The notes beneath the pieces are model-generated. The model was not told the DNA's origin. It worked only from the letters and a program-made list of their open reading frames with translations, and searched no databases. Source: Nitrospira sp. (GTDB lineage Bacteria > Nitrospirota > Nitrospiria > Nitrospirales > Nitrospiraceae). From it: a stretch of DNA of 64,000 nt. Of the stretch, positions 1-8,299 are shown piece by piece. Location of the stretch: assembly GCA_030123605.1 (NCBI GenBank), contig CP126123.1, positions 2,150,001-2,214,000 of the forward strand. The letters are read 5' to 3'. A program made the translations under genes and the position numbers. Position 1 is the stretch's first letter. Every line of letters starts with the position of its first letter.

Positions 1-105
1 GGCCATCGCCGTGCCGGGATGGCCGGAATTCGCCCGTTGGACCGCATCCATCGACAGGGTCCGGATGGTGTTGATACATTGCTCATCGATCCGTGGGGTT
101 GTCAT
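1..105 (-). CDS. tkt: Transketolase, N-terminal fragment cut by the window edge
   Basis: Read leftward from an ATG at 105, the sequence encodes 35 residues with the transketolase N-terminal signature: a helix ending in SMDAVQRANSGHPGTAMA, the thiamine-diphosphate-side SGHPG segment of the family. A strong GGAGG ribosome site lies 6 bases before the ATG. The rest of the gene lies outside the window. Transketolase moves two-carbon units in the pentose phosphate and Calvin-type pathways in the cytoplasm. It follows the bc-complex operon on the same strand, 25 bases after the small secreted-protein gene, and may be cotranscribed with it. Confidence 0.85.
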   Translation of the reverse strand, partial: MTTPRIDEQCINTIRTLSMDAVQRANSGHPGTAMA

Positions 106-130
106 CGAGCCTCCGATTTCTCCGCTCCCG

Positions 131-496
131 CTACCGCCTGCCGCCGCCGATCCCTGTTTCACCAACGTCCGTTCCTCCATTCGATCGCAGGCGTGACGGA
201 CTCCGACCCGCTTCCGGTCCGAGCAATCCGGAACCCGGTCCGATGGAGGGAGACAGGGGAGCCGTCGGTGTTCCGAGATCAGGACTCCGTGGCGGAACGT
301 ACGACTTCGGCGTCATGTCACGTTCTCGATGATTGAGCCCCCCTTCCCAGGAACTCCCCGGCGTCCGCATCATGTCCGACGATGCGGAAGGGTCGGCAGG
401 TCGAATTCGCTCCGATCCAAGGGACTGGCCCTGCGAAACGACAGGACTGGCGACCAACGACATGAACACGAATGCGATCAGCCCTCCGTGATTCAT
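131..496 (-). CDS. Small secreted Pro/Ser/Gly-rich protein of unknown function
   Basis: A 121-residue protein that begins with a hydrophobic stretch (MNHGGLIAFVFMSLVASP) and a likely signal-peptidase site after VVSQG. The mature part is short, polar and rich in Pro, Ser, Gly and Arg, with no domain I recognise. The start was chosen because its ATG overlaps the stop of the upstream cytochrome b gene in an ATGA arrangement, with GGA upstream; this suggests translational coupling to the bc operon. A role in the bc complex or in the envelope is possible but nothing in the sequence shows it. Confidence 0.5.
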   Translation of the reverse strand: MNHGGLIAFVFMSLVASPVVSQGQSLGSERIRPADPSASSDMMRTPGSSWEGGLNHRERDMTPKSYVPPRSPDLGTPTAPLSPSIGPGSGLLGPEAGRSPSRLRSNGGTDVGETGIGGGRR

Positions 497-1929
497 AGGT
501 ATCCTTTCCAATGATTCTGGTCGACACAGACCAGGCTCCGGCAGGCGGCAGGGGCCGACCGGCTGGCGATGTAGTCCACTTCGGACGTTGTTACGGGAGG
601 AGGGGCGGACCCTCCCTTCAACGTCAAGAGATACCCGGCCAAATCGTTGATCTCGCGGTCGGAAAGAGGAAATTTCGGCATGATGGATCCTGGCGAAACA
701 GACGCGGGGTCTCTGAGGTGGCGAATGTGCCACTCACGATCCGGCCTCCGGTTTCCCACGTAGGAGAGATCCGGTCCCACCTTTCCCCCTTCCCCATGCA
801 ACGTGTGGCAGGTCAGGCAGTGGTGCTGAGCAAAGAGCGCTTTTCCGCGCGCCACCGAGGGATCGAGTTTCGGCATGGCTCGGAGATCTCGGATCGAGAT
901 CCCCAGCAACGTGAACATGATCACCAGGAAAAAGACTCCGGTCAGCACCGCCACCGGACGGGACCGCGGCCGCCGATCCTGGTTCCGATCCAAGAAGGGC
1001 AACAACAACAGGCCGATGACGAAGACGATCGGCAGGATCCAGGTGGCCAAAGGTTCCAACGGTCCGGACATGTATTTCAGCAATTGATAGAAAAAGAGAA
1101 AGTACCACTCCGGAATCGGCGTGAAGGTGTGATCGGCCGGATCAGCCCGGTCGGCCAGGGGAAACTCGATCGTCCCTGCCAGCGCGACGAGGGCCAGGAA
1201 GATGCCCACCATCACGACCGCATCCATGTAGACCTGGCGGGGATAAAACGTCTCGTTCCTCTGCCGCGCTTCCTCCACGTTCCACGGACCTGCCGGGCCG
1301 ACCCGTCGGAGGATGAACAGGTGCAGCAGGATCCCGCCGACGATCAAGGCCGGCAAAAAGAGGGTGTGGAGCGCGAAGAAGCGCGACAGCGTCAAAGCGC
1401 CCAATGTCTCTCCGCCGCGCAACAACCTCACCAACACATCCCCGACCAAGGGTACCGAGGCGACCATATTGGTCCCGACCTGTGTCGCCCAATAGGCATT
1501 CTGATCCCACGGCAACAGGTAGCCGGTAAAGCCGAAGGTCAACATCAACAGCAACAGGCCGACACCGACCATCCACATGAGTTCGTGCGGCCGCTTATAG
1601 GCGCCGTAGAGATAGACCTGGAGAAGATGCAGCCCGATGGCTACCATCACGGCCGATGCGCCCCAATGGTGCAACCCCCGGACAAACCACCCGAACGTGA
1701 CGTCATGCTGGATGAACTGCACGGTGTCATAGGCGGAGTCCGGCGAGGGGACGTAGTAGAGCGCGAGAAACATGCCCGTCGTGGCTTGCAGACAGAACAG
1801 GAAGAGGGTGGCGGACCCGAACACATAGATCCAGCTGGCGCCGCCTGGAATCGGTTCATCCAGCAACGTGTGGCCGAGCGGCTGCAGTTTCAGCCGGGTA
1901 TCGAGCCAATCATAGAGTGTCTGCGCCAT
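493..1929 (-). CDS. Cytochrome b with fused C-terminal cytochrome c domain (bc complex)
   Basis: A 478-residue membrane subunit of a quinol:cytochrome c oxidoreductase. Haem-ligand histidines are visible at about 87/101 and 188/203; the second pair has 14 residues between, the spacing typical of b6-type proteins. The PEWY quinol-site motif is near residue 273, so the b6 and subunit-IV parts are joined. After the last helices comes one CXXCH site (CLTCH, about residue 371) in a mono-haem cytochrome c domain that also has MPKFP, a likely Met ligand. The protein therefore carries both the b haems and a c haem. It follows the Rieske gene by 21 bases and overlaps the next small gene. Confidence 0.9.
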   Translation of the reverse strand: MAQTLYDWLDTRLKLQPLGHTLLDEPIPGGASWIYVFGSATLFLFCLQATTGMFLALYYVPSPDSAYDTVQFIQHDVTFGWFVRGLHHWGASAVMVAIGLHLLQVYLYGAYKRPHELMWMVGVGLLLLMLTFGFTGYLLPWDQNAYWATQVGTNMVASVPLVGDVLVRLLRGGETLGALTLSRFFALHTLFLPALIVGGILLHLFILRRVGPAGPWNVEEARQRNETFYPRQVYMDAVVMVGIFLALVALAGTIEFPLADRADPADHTFTPIPEWYFLFFYQLLKYMSGPLEPLATWILPIVFVIGLLLLPFLDRNQDRRPRSRPVAVLTGVFFLVIMFTLLGISIRDLRAMPKLDPSVARGKALFAQHHCLTCHTLHGEGGKVGPDLSYVGNRRPDREWHIRHLRDPASVSPGSIMPKFPLSDREINDLAGYLLTLKGGSAPPPVTTSEVDYIASRSAPAACRSLVCVDQNHWKGYL

Positions 1930-1950
1930 GGGCTTGCATGCTCACGACTG

Positions 1951-2499
1951 CTACAGCTCGACCGGATGATCCAAACCGGATTTAAATTGCTGGTACTTGA
2001 CCCACAGCCGGCCCTGCTCCACCTTGGAGGGCAAGACGTCCAGCGGACGCGGAGCCGGTCCCGCCAGCACTTTCCCCGTCACGGCATAAACGCTGCCGTG
2101 ACAGGGGCACTTGAATTTCTTCTCGTCGCCGTCCCATCGGTAGCCGCACCCCAAATGGGGACAGATCGGAGAGAACACCACGACGGTGTCTGCCGATTGC
2201 TTGATCGCCCAGACGACCTTCTTCACCGTCGCCTGGCGCCAACCGTCCTTGACGCTATTCACGAATTCCACCTCCTCAGGCTCACCGGTACGGAGCCGGT
2301 CGATCGGACCGATCTCGTTCCAAAGCGCTTCGCGCCGCTTCAGAGCCGGACCCACCACGTACCCGATGAGGGGGATCGCCAAGCCGATTCCGATGATGCC
2401 CATAGCCACCGTGGTGACCCAGGCGAAGAACCGTCGCCGAGGTCCGACCGGTGTGGAAAGGACCGGCGTCTCGTCGAGCGGTGTCCCTTGCAACGTCAT
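1951..2499 (-). CDS. Rieske iron-sulfur protein of the bc complex
   Basis: An 182-residue protein with one N-terminal transmembrane helix (about residues 24-48) and a periplasmic Rieske domain. Both 2Fe-2S ligand boxes are intact: CPHLGC (113-118) and CPCHGS (131-136), followed by the usual GPAPRPL turn. It takes electrons from quinol at the cytochrome b site and passes them to the cytochrome c domain. The gene sits directly upstream of the cytochrome b-c fusion on the same strand, so the two form a minimal bc operon. It is distinct from the longer PRC-barrel/Rieske protein at 53-54 kb. Confidence 0.93.
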   Translation of the reverse strand: MTLQGTPLDETPVLSTPVGPRRRFFAWVTTVAMGIIGIGLAIPLIGYVVGPALKRREALWNEIGPIDRLRTGEPEEVEFVNSVKDGWRQATVKKVVWAIKQSADTVVVFSPICPHLGCGYRWDGDEKKFKCPCHGSVYAVTGKVLAGPAPRPLDVLPSKVEQGRLWVKYQQFKSGLDHPVEL

Positions 2500-2546
2500 T
2501 GCACTGCCTCACTCGTCGTCGTTGCATCCTTCGTGTTGTCTTGCCG

Positions 2547-3959
2547 TCACCCGGTCAGCTTGTTGAACGCATTCAGTGCCGCGACCTTGTAGCACTCCGC
2601 CAACGTCGGGTAATTGAACACGTTCCGCAAGAAATACGGGAGTCCGCCCCCCAACTCCATGACGGCTTGGCCGATATGGATCAGTTCCGTTGCGCCGGTC
2701 CCCACGGCATGGACGCCCAGCAGCCGCTGGTCCTCTCGGTGGAAGAGCAGCTTGAGAAAGCCGCTGTCATCTCCGAGGATCTGTCCTCGGGCGATTTCGC
2801 CGTAGCGCGCAATACCGGTTTCATAGGGAACCTTCTTCTGTGTCAACTCATGTTCGGGCGGGCCGATCGCCGAAACTTCGGGCATGGCGTAAATCCCGAT
2901 CGGCAGGTGTTCGACCATCGGTCCCGGATCCACATCGAAAGCGTGACAAGCGGCCAGCCGTCCCTGCAGAAACGAGGTCGAGGCCAGGCTCGGATACCCG
3001 ATGACGTCGCCGACGGCAAAAATATGCGGCACCATCGTTCTGAACTGCCGGTCCACGGTCAACCGTCCCCGATCATCGGGCTTGAGTCCCACCGCATCGA
3101 GATTGAGCCGAGCAGTGGCTCCGATCCGCCCGACCGAAAAGAGGATTTGATCGGCGGCGATCGTTTTCCCCGATTCCAGACGCACGACGGCTTGCCGCGG
3201 AGTGCCGGTCGTGATTTCCAACCGTTCGACGGCTTCTCCCAAGCGGAACGTAACCCGCAGGTTTCTCATCTGGTGCATGAGTTCATCGACACTCTCCCGA
3301 TCCAAAAATTCCAGGAGCCGGTCGCGCTTGTCCACCACGATCACCTCGATCTGAAGCGCGGCGAACATCGACGCATATTCGATCCCGATGATGCCTCCGC
3401 CCACGACGAGGAGTTTCTTCGGCAGTCGTTGCACACGCACGAGATCATCACTCGTGAGGATGAGATCTCCGTCCGCCGGCACGCCGGGCGGCGAAGCCGG
3501 ATAGGTACCCACGGCGATCACGATGTTGTTGGCCGTCACGGTGCGCTGCCCCTCGTCGGAAGTCACAAGCACGGTATGCTGATCGACGAATGACGCCTCT
3601 CCCCGGAACAATTGGACATCATTTCGACACAATTGATGCTCGATCACCTGTGATTCGCGGCGGGCGACTGTTCCGATTCGCTGAAGGAGGTCTTCCACAT
3701 GTGGGCGGCGCCTCCGCTCTCCGTCAGAATGGAATGCCGACGCTCGACTGAATCCGCCACTGCCCTGAGAGAGAGACCACACCGCTTCGCGAAACGTTTT
3801 GCTCGGGATCGTACCCATATCCAGACACACTCCGCCCACCGAAGAGCATTTCTCCACAACGACTGCCCGTTTCCCGAGCTTGGCGGCCTGGATCGCGGCA
3901 CGTTGACCGGCCGGACCGCTGCCGATACACAACAAATCAAAGTCATACCCTGCGTTCAT
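2547..3959 (-). CDS. sthA: Soluble pyridine nucleotide transhydrogenase (flavoprotein disulfide reductase family)
   Basis: A 470-residue cytoplasmic flavoprotein. The FAD Rossmann motif GSGPAG lies at residues 13-18, and a second GGGIIGIEYA nucleotide motif lies mid-protein. The redox-disulfide box of lipoamide dehydrogenases is replaced by GGVCLDMGTIPSKT, which has only one cysteine, as in soluble (Si-specific) transhydrogenases. That makes NAD(H)/NADP(H) hydride exchange more likely than disulfide reduction. The ATG at 3959 was chosen because an AGGAG site precedes it by 6 bases; an in-frame codon further upstream lacks one. It lies 47 bases upstream of the Rieske gene on the same strand and may share its transcript. 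Confidence 0.88.
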   Translation of the reverse strand: MNAGYDFDLLCIGSGPAGQRAAIQAAKLGKRAVVVEKCSSVGGVCLDMGTIPSKTFREAVWSLSQGSGGFSRASAFHSDGERRRRPHVEDLLQRIGTVARRESQVIEHQLCRNDVQLFRGEASFVDQHTVLVTSDEGQRTVTANNIVIAVGTYPASPPGVPADGDLILTSDDLVRVQRLPKKLLVVGGGIIGIEYASMFAALQIEVIVVDKRDRLLEFLDRESVDELMHQMRNLRVTFRLGEAVERLEITTGTPRQAVVRLESGKTIAADQILFSVGRIGATARLNLDAVGLKPDDRGRLTVDRQFRTMVPHIFAVGDVIGYPSLASTSFLQGRLAACHAFDVDPGPMVEHLPIGIYAMPEVSAIGPPEHELTQKKVPYETGIARYGEIARGQILGDDSGFLKLLFHREDQRLLGVHAVGTGATELIHIGQAVMELGGGLPYFLRNVFNYPTLAECYKVAALNAFNKLTG

Positions 3960-4061
3960 GAGTCTCCTTTCCGCTGCCATAAAGCCGTCTGCCTCGACTC
4001 CTCACTCTCTCTCAGAGGAATCGACCGATCAGTTGGGCGACCGCTCCGCACCGACAGACTT

Positions 4062-4550
4062 CTACTTCCGATACGTGAGCGCGCGACCAACATCCGCCGG
4101 ATAGTGGACAGGGGCTTCTTCTCTCTGCGCCGCCAAGACGACGGTGAACAGCTCCACCGCCAGCTCGGGCCGGCCTGCAAATTGCGCTGTTTCGCCGCCA
4201 TGCAGGGCACAGGCCATCATCATCGCGTGGGGATCGACAGCCAATCTGGATGGAGGTTTCGTCACAAGCGCCTGTATTGCAGCAGGAAGAACAACGGAAG
4301 GACGACTCAGCGTGGTTACCGTACGGGCGATGACACTCAGCTGATGCAAGTCGGTGCGGATCTCGTCCGGCTCCGAACTCGATCGGCAATGGAGGTAGGT
4401 TTCCCATGCCTGCATAAATTGCGCGTTATCGAGATATGAATTCGATCCGGCGAACGGCCACGGATTGTGACAGCCGACCAGGCTCACGATGCCCATGAAG
4501 AACAACACCCCGGACACTCCGCATCGACGACACAGTTCCCATGAGCACAT
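4062..4550 (-). CDS. Predicted small lipoprotein
   Basis: A 162-residue protein with a signal sequence and a lipobox (LVGC, lipid-attachment Cys at about residue 27), so it is probably anchored in the outer membrane or periplasmic face. The rest is helical and polar with no recognised domain. The ATG at 4550 has a GGAGG site seven bases upstream. The gene stands 102 bases before sthA on the same strand. I see no clue to function. Confidence 0.55.
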   Translation of the reverse strand: MCSWELCRRCGVSGVLFFMGIVSLVGCHNPWPFAGSNSYLDNAQFMQAWETYLHCRSSSEPDEIRTDLHQLSVIARTVTTLSRPSVVLPAAIQALVTKPPSRLAVDPHAMMMACALHGGETAQFAGRPELAVELFTVVLAAQREEAPVHYPADVGRALTYRK

Positions 4551-4914
4551 ACAGTTGCCTCCTCCCCCCTACGTATTCCTTGCCGGGGGAAGAGCAAACC
4601 GGGTGCCATCAGGAGCCGCAATGAGATTGCGGACCGAAAACGAACCTTTCCGACTACTTCGAAGCAAAGCCCGTTCGAATGGGCCGTGAGCACGCTTCCG
4701 TTCATTGCTTCTCTGCCCTGAGGATTCACGGTAAATCGCGACCCCCCACGATTTTTCATGCACGAAACGATTGGACGACGATGCCGGGGTAAGAGCGAGA
4801 GGCGTGCGGACCTGGCTCCAGCAACGCGACGATCGCTCACGCTTCCAGCCTGCTCAACTCCCCTGATATGACGCATGAACGAACTCCGGAAATGACAAGA
4901 CATAGAACAGGCGG
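4551..4914. other. Intergenic stretch without a supported gene
   Basis: About 360 bases between the lipoprotein start and the end of the sigma-54 activator gene. A leftward frame is open through most of it, but it has no ribosome site and an arginine/cysteine-rich composition typical of non-coding frames. The GGAGG at about 4559-4563 is the ribosome site of the lipoprotein gene. No RNA gene or clear promoter was seen. Confidence 0.4.
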
Positions 4915-6531
4915 TCATGATCGCTCGGCGTTTCTTCGCTCCACCTCACGAGTTCCAACCGACGCCGACGCATAGGAGTGAGTGTGATGATGCAGAGGCG
5001 GGAGAGCGGTAGGCCGCGATAGGTCCAGCTTTTTCATCCGACTGCGCAGGGTGCTGGGATTCATACCCAACCGAGTCGCCGCCCCGAGCGGGCCATAAAT
5101 CCGCCAACCGGCCTGTTCGAGCACGTGAAGGATGTGACGACGCTCTGCGTCGTACAACGTGGCGGGACCTTCCACGACCGCCGCTTGCCTCGGTGAAGGG
5201 AGGACGAGACGCTCGTCGATGTCGACGACATGAGTCGGCGCGAGAATCGCCGCCCGCTCGATGACATTCTGGAGTTCCCGGATATTCCCGGGCCAGTCAT
5301 ACTGTGTCAACCGGACCAGCGCCGACTCGTTGAAGGTCAGGTCGCCGCGGTTGAGCTTGACCCGGCAGAGCTGGAGAATGTGCCGAGCCAGCAGCGGAAT
5401 ATCCTCGCTGCGCTCCCGCAAGGGGGGCAGCGCAATCGGAAACACCTTCAGCCGATAATAGAGATCCGCTCGAAAACGTTTCTGGGCTACGGCCTCGGCC
5501 AAGTCCACATTCGTCGCCGCGATGAGCCGCACGTCCACCGGAATCGACCTCGCCCCCCCCACTCGATCGACCTGATGGTCTTCGAGCACCCGGAGAAGCT
5601 TGGCCTGCACGTCCAGCGGCATTTCCCCGATTTCATCCAGAAACAGCGTGCCCTCGTGGGCGAGTTCGAAGCGACCTTGATGCCGTTGAACCGCGCCAGT
5701 GAAAGCTCCTCGCTCATGTCCGAACAGTTCACTTTCCACGAGACCGCTCGGCAGGGCGGCACAATTGAGCCGCACAAAGGGTTTGTTGCGTCGCAGGCTG
5801 CTCTCGTGAATGACACGGGCCACCACCTCTTTCCCCGTGCCGGTCTCACCGGTGACCAAGACCGTCGTTGAGGTTGCGGCCACCGCCTCAATCTGTGCCG
5901 TCACCTTGCGAAGCGGTTCGCTCTTGCCGACCAACCCTCCGAAGTTACTTTCCTGCTTGATCTCCTCCGTCAGATAGGCATTCTGCTTGGCCAGTTGCTG
6001 ACTCATCTTGGCCAGTCGCTCGTAGGCCTGCACATTCTCGATGGCCAGCCCAACCTGCGTCGCAATCTGGCGTAGAAACTCTACCGTTTCCGCATCCGGC
6101 TCCCCCGAAGCGACACTTCCGATATTGAGGGTTCCCAGGCAGTTCCCGCGCGCAAGCAACGGGAGGTTCACCATCCGGCCGAGGCCCTCCTCGGCATACA
6201 ACCGATCTTCGAGGAATATCTGTTCTCGTTGAAGATGGGGGCGAACATGGAGTTGACGATGCTCATACACCCACCCCACCGCACTGCCCGCCCGTGGAAT
6301 GACGGTGCCGAATTCCAGCACCCGTTTCGGCATATTGGTCTCCAGGGCGTGAAACCGAAACCCATCTTCCTCCGGAACATAGAGCAGCACTCCGGCCCGT
6401 TCCCACGGTACAACCTCTTTGATACATTCCGTGCAGGCGCGCCACAGACTATCCATCTCGCGCTGTGAATTCAGCACGTTTGAAACTTCCAGCAAGGCGC
6501 GATACCGACGATGGATCTGCGTCATCATCAC
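4915..6531 (-). CDS. GAF-domain sigma-54-dependent transcriptional activator (FhlA/NtrC type)
   Basis: A 538-residue regulator with three parts: an N-terminal GAF sensor (about 10-170), a short coiled linker (about 171-200), an AAA+ activator domain, and a Fis-type helix-turn-helix at the C-terminus (about 485-510). The AAA+ domain has Walker A GETGTGKE (228-235), the sigma-54-contacting GAFTGA loop (275-280) and a Walker B FLDEIGEM near 300. Such proteins remodel sigma-54 holoenzyme at -24/-12 promoters in response to a small ligand bound by the GAF domain. The gene is divergent from the small membrane-protein gene at 6920, upstream of which a possible -24/-12 element is visible. Confidence 0.9.
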   Translation of the reverse strand: MMMTQIHRRYRALLEVSNVLNSQREMDSLWRACTECIKEVVPWERAGVLLYVPEEDGFRFHALETNMPKRVLEFGTVIPRAGSAVGWVYEHRQLHVRPHLQREQIFLEDRLYAEEGLGRMVNLPLLARGNCLGTLNIGSVASGEPDAETVEFLRQIATQVGLAIENVQAYERLAKMSQQLAKQNAYLTEEIKQESNFGGLVGKSEPLRKVTAQIEAVAATSTTVLVTGETGTGKEVVARVIHESSLRRNKPFVRLNCAALPSGLVESELFGHERGAFTGAVQRHQGRFELAHEGTLFLDEIGEMPLDVQAKLLRVLEDHQVDRVGGARSIPVDVRLIAATNVDLAEAVAQKRFRADLYYRLKVFPIALPPLRERSEDIPLLARHILQLCRVKLNRGDLTFNESALVRLTQYDWPGNIRELQNVIERAAILAPTHVVDIDERLVLPSPRQAAVVEGPATLYDAERRHILHVLEQAGWRIYGPLGAATRLGMNPSTLRSRMKKLDLSRPTALPPLHHHTHSYASASVGTREVERRNAERS

Positions 6532-6570
6532 CGATCACGAGGTGAAAAAATTTATTGCGAGTCCGATAGA

Positions 6571-6585
6571 GGCAATATTCTTGCC
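6571..6585. promoter_or_regulatory. Short inverted repeat upstream of the sigma-54 activator gene (possible operator)
   Basis: GGCAA-TATTC-TTGCC is a perfect 5+5 inverted repeat about 40 bases before the activator start. A second copy of GCAATATT follows at 6587. It lies in an AT-rich intergenic region of about 390 bases that otherwise shows nothing I can name. It could be an autoregulatory site; chance is not excluded. Confidence 0.25.
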
Positions 6586-6860
6586 TGCAATATTTCTCTT
6601 TGCACCTGTGATGACACAGACCGGTTTTATCGGCACCAAATGACCGATTGCGCCGCTTTGGTCGTTTGGCGTCAACCATAGATCGATCGGTCGCTTAGAC
6701 ATCGACCTTGTGACGTGCACAATATCAACGTGCGCGCTGTGCAGAATCGCTCGACCTTCGAAAAATGCCGAGGTCTGTCGAATTTCTCGGTGTCGAAACA
6801 ACGCCGCACTCAGCGCAATTATGAAAATTCCTCGGCGGCAACATATCGAGCCGAGCGATT

Positions 6861-6874
6861 GGCATGGATCTGGC
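6861..6874 (+). promoter_or_regulatory. Possible sigma-54 (-24/-12) promoter
   Basis: The sequence TGGCATG-GATC-TGGCT has GG and GC separated by exactly 10 bases, the invariant spacing of sigma-54 promoters. It departs from TTGC in the -12 box. It lies about 46 bases before the ATG of the small membrane-protein gene and is divergent from a sigma-54 activator gene, which makes it worth noting. Confidence 0.3.
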
Positions 6875-6919
6875 TCGTTCTGTTAGTCTGCAGATGGTTC
6901 TCTGTCTTGGAGGTACGGA

Positions 6920-7243
6920 ATGAAGATCATCGTCATGCTGCTCATTCTCACCGTGATTCTGTTGCCGGCGTTGGGCGAAACACGTTGTCGAACGGTAGGT
7001 GAAAGTGCCAGCCTCGGCAGCGAATACGGCACGTTTCCGCTCTATCCGGCGGAACGCGTGGTGGAGGCGGGCCGGAAACGCGACAATGTTCCGCTCCAGT
7101 GGGTCGGCTATGGGATCGGATTACCGCTTTTTGTGGTGGCGATGCCGTTCGCCATGGTCGGAGCCGGTGTCGGCGCCGTGCTGCATCCCTGGACAAAATG
7201 CAACGAGATCGAAGGACGATTGCCGATGCCGGAGAGCCGTTAG
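6920..7243 (+). CDS. Small membrane/periplasmic protein of unknown function
   Basis: A 107-residue protein with an N-terminal hydrophobic segment (residues 1-19, a signal peptide or anchor), a Cys-containing middle, and a second hydrophobic, glycine-rich segment (about residues 61-88) before a polar tail with one further Cys. A GGAGG site lies 5-9 bases before the ATG. The two separated cysteines could pair in the periplasm. It is transcribed away from the sigma-54 activator and may be its target. No family recognised. Confidence 0.55.
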   Translation: MKIIVMLLILTVILLPALGETRCRTVGESASLGSEYGTFPLYPAERVVEAGRKRDNVPLQWVGYGIGLPLFVVAMPFAMVGAGVGAVLHPWTKCNEIEGRLPMPESR

Positions 7244-7327
7244 TCGCACCGTCGGGGCGCGGTCATGTGGGAAGGAGTTTTCTTTCGGCAACGTCTCAGT
7301 GAAGAAGCGACCTTACGGGTTGCATGA

Positions 7328-7357
7328 AGGGCCGGCTCCTAGTCTTGAACCGGCCCT
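7328..7357. terminator. GC-rich hairpin between convergent genes, possible terminator
   Basis: Perfect 8-bp arms AGGGCCGG / CCGGCCCT enclose a 14-base loop. The hairpin lies between the rightward gene ending at 7243 and the leftward gene whose stop codon falls in the loop. There is no T-run on either side, so a factor-independent terminator is only a possibility. Confidence 0.35.
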
Positions 7358-7665
7358 GGCTCCCCATCAAAGTGGCCGGTACAGCGATATCCCTCCCCCT
7401 TGACGCCACGGATCGCAGAGAGCAGATCCTGAGGCTTCACTTTGCCGTGCGTCATGGTCACGATGACATGGTCCTTCATCGTGTGAAAATCCACCCCTTT
7501 GACACCGGCGACTCTTTTCAACGCCTTGTCGACCTCGATTAAGTAAAATTTACAGTATTCTCCGCCCAGCTTGATATTGACGCGCTGTGTTGCGGCCTCG
7601 GCCTTGTCTGCACAGAGCACGATCGCGATGGACACCGCAAGCGTCACATTCAACAGAGACCGCAT
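7339..7665 (-). CDS. Periplasmic HMA-like (heavy-metal-associated fold) protein
   Basis: A 108-residue protein with a signal peptide (MRSLLNVTLAVSIAIVLC, cleavage near AEA-A). The remainder resembles an HMA/ferredoxin-like fold: a beta strand, a loop with GGEYC, a helix, then VAGVKGVDFH and VIVTMTHGKVKPQDLLSAI as in MerP/CopZ-type proteins. The usual metal site GMxCxxC is reduced to one cysteine, so classical two-Cys metal binding is unlikely; another Cys lies near the C-terminus. The start follows a GAGGGA site; codons upstream in the frame look non-coding. Confidence 0.6.
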   Translation of the reverse strand: MRSLLNVTLAVSIAIVLCADKAEAATQRVNIKLGGEYCKFYLIEVDKALKRVAGVKGVDFHTMKDHVIVTMTHGKVKPQDLLSAIRGVKGEGYRCTGHFDGEPGPVQD

Positions 7666-7890
7666 ACTGTCCCTCCCTCTTTTATGACTCGTCCTGACTT
7701 CATCGACCACGGCATGGGTCAAACAGGTCGTCGATGAAAATGTAGCACCTTTTGAGATTTTGTGAGCCTCTGCGCGGCTCAAGATGTGTGCGCTCTGTGC
7801 GCTTTCGCTCAAAGAGAATCCTCAGTACTTGCTCGACACCAGGTACCGGCAAATGAAGGATGTGAGCGGTCGAGAAGGATGGTCGGGCGG

Positions 7891-8112
7891 TCAGGCACGC
7901 GGAATGACTTTCTCTTCGTTAATCACCTGGCTGGCATACTCAAGCGCGGCAGTGACATCGCTGGTGGTCAGTTCGGGGTATGCGTCAATGATCCGGGCCG
8001 TGGTATAGCCACCGGCCACCATGCCGAGAATGTTCTTCACCGTAATGCGGGTGCCCCGAATCGTTCGCTTCCCCCCGCAGGTTTTGGAATCGACAACGAT
8101 ACGATCATCCAT
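7891..8112 (-). CDS. DUF433 family protein (VapB-like antitoxin), orphan
   Basis: A 73-residue protein matching DUF433: it opens MDDRIVVDSKTCGGKRTIRGTRITV and continues through the helical segment with YPELTTSDVTAALEYA. DUF433 proteins are small helix-turn-helix proteins, usually the antitoxin partner of a DUF5615 PIN-like toxin. No such toxin gene is visible on either side, so this copy is an orphan or the toxin gene was lost. A GAGGAA ribosome site precedes the ATG by 6 bases. It lies at the left edge of the accessory region. Confidence 0.75.
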   Translation of the reverse strand: MDDRIVVDSKTCGGKRTIRGTRITVKNILGMVAGGYTTARIIDAYPELTTSDVTAALEYASQVINEEKVIPRA

Positions 8113-8299
8113 GATGAGTTCCTCACTGACTAACCGGTTAGGCAGCCTAAGGCTAGGAGGCACCGCGTGTCTTGTCAAGACAAGCCGCTCGATTCAAACA
8201 GCAGCAACCAAAAGCCGGACACCCGCGCAGGGGAGCCGCGCCAGCGGCCACTCCCAAACTTGGCAGGAGGACATTTCTCGGCGAACTCACTCGACCACA

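Noticed and set aside
511-2592. A 693-codon rightward open frame
   Set aside because: It is the antisense of the cytochrome b-c fusion and Rieske genes. Its composition (Arg, His, Gln rich) is typical of a shadow frame and it lacks any domain.
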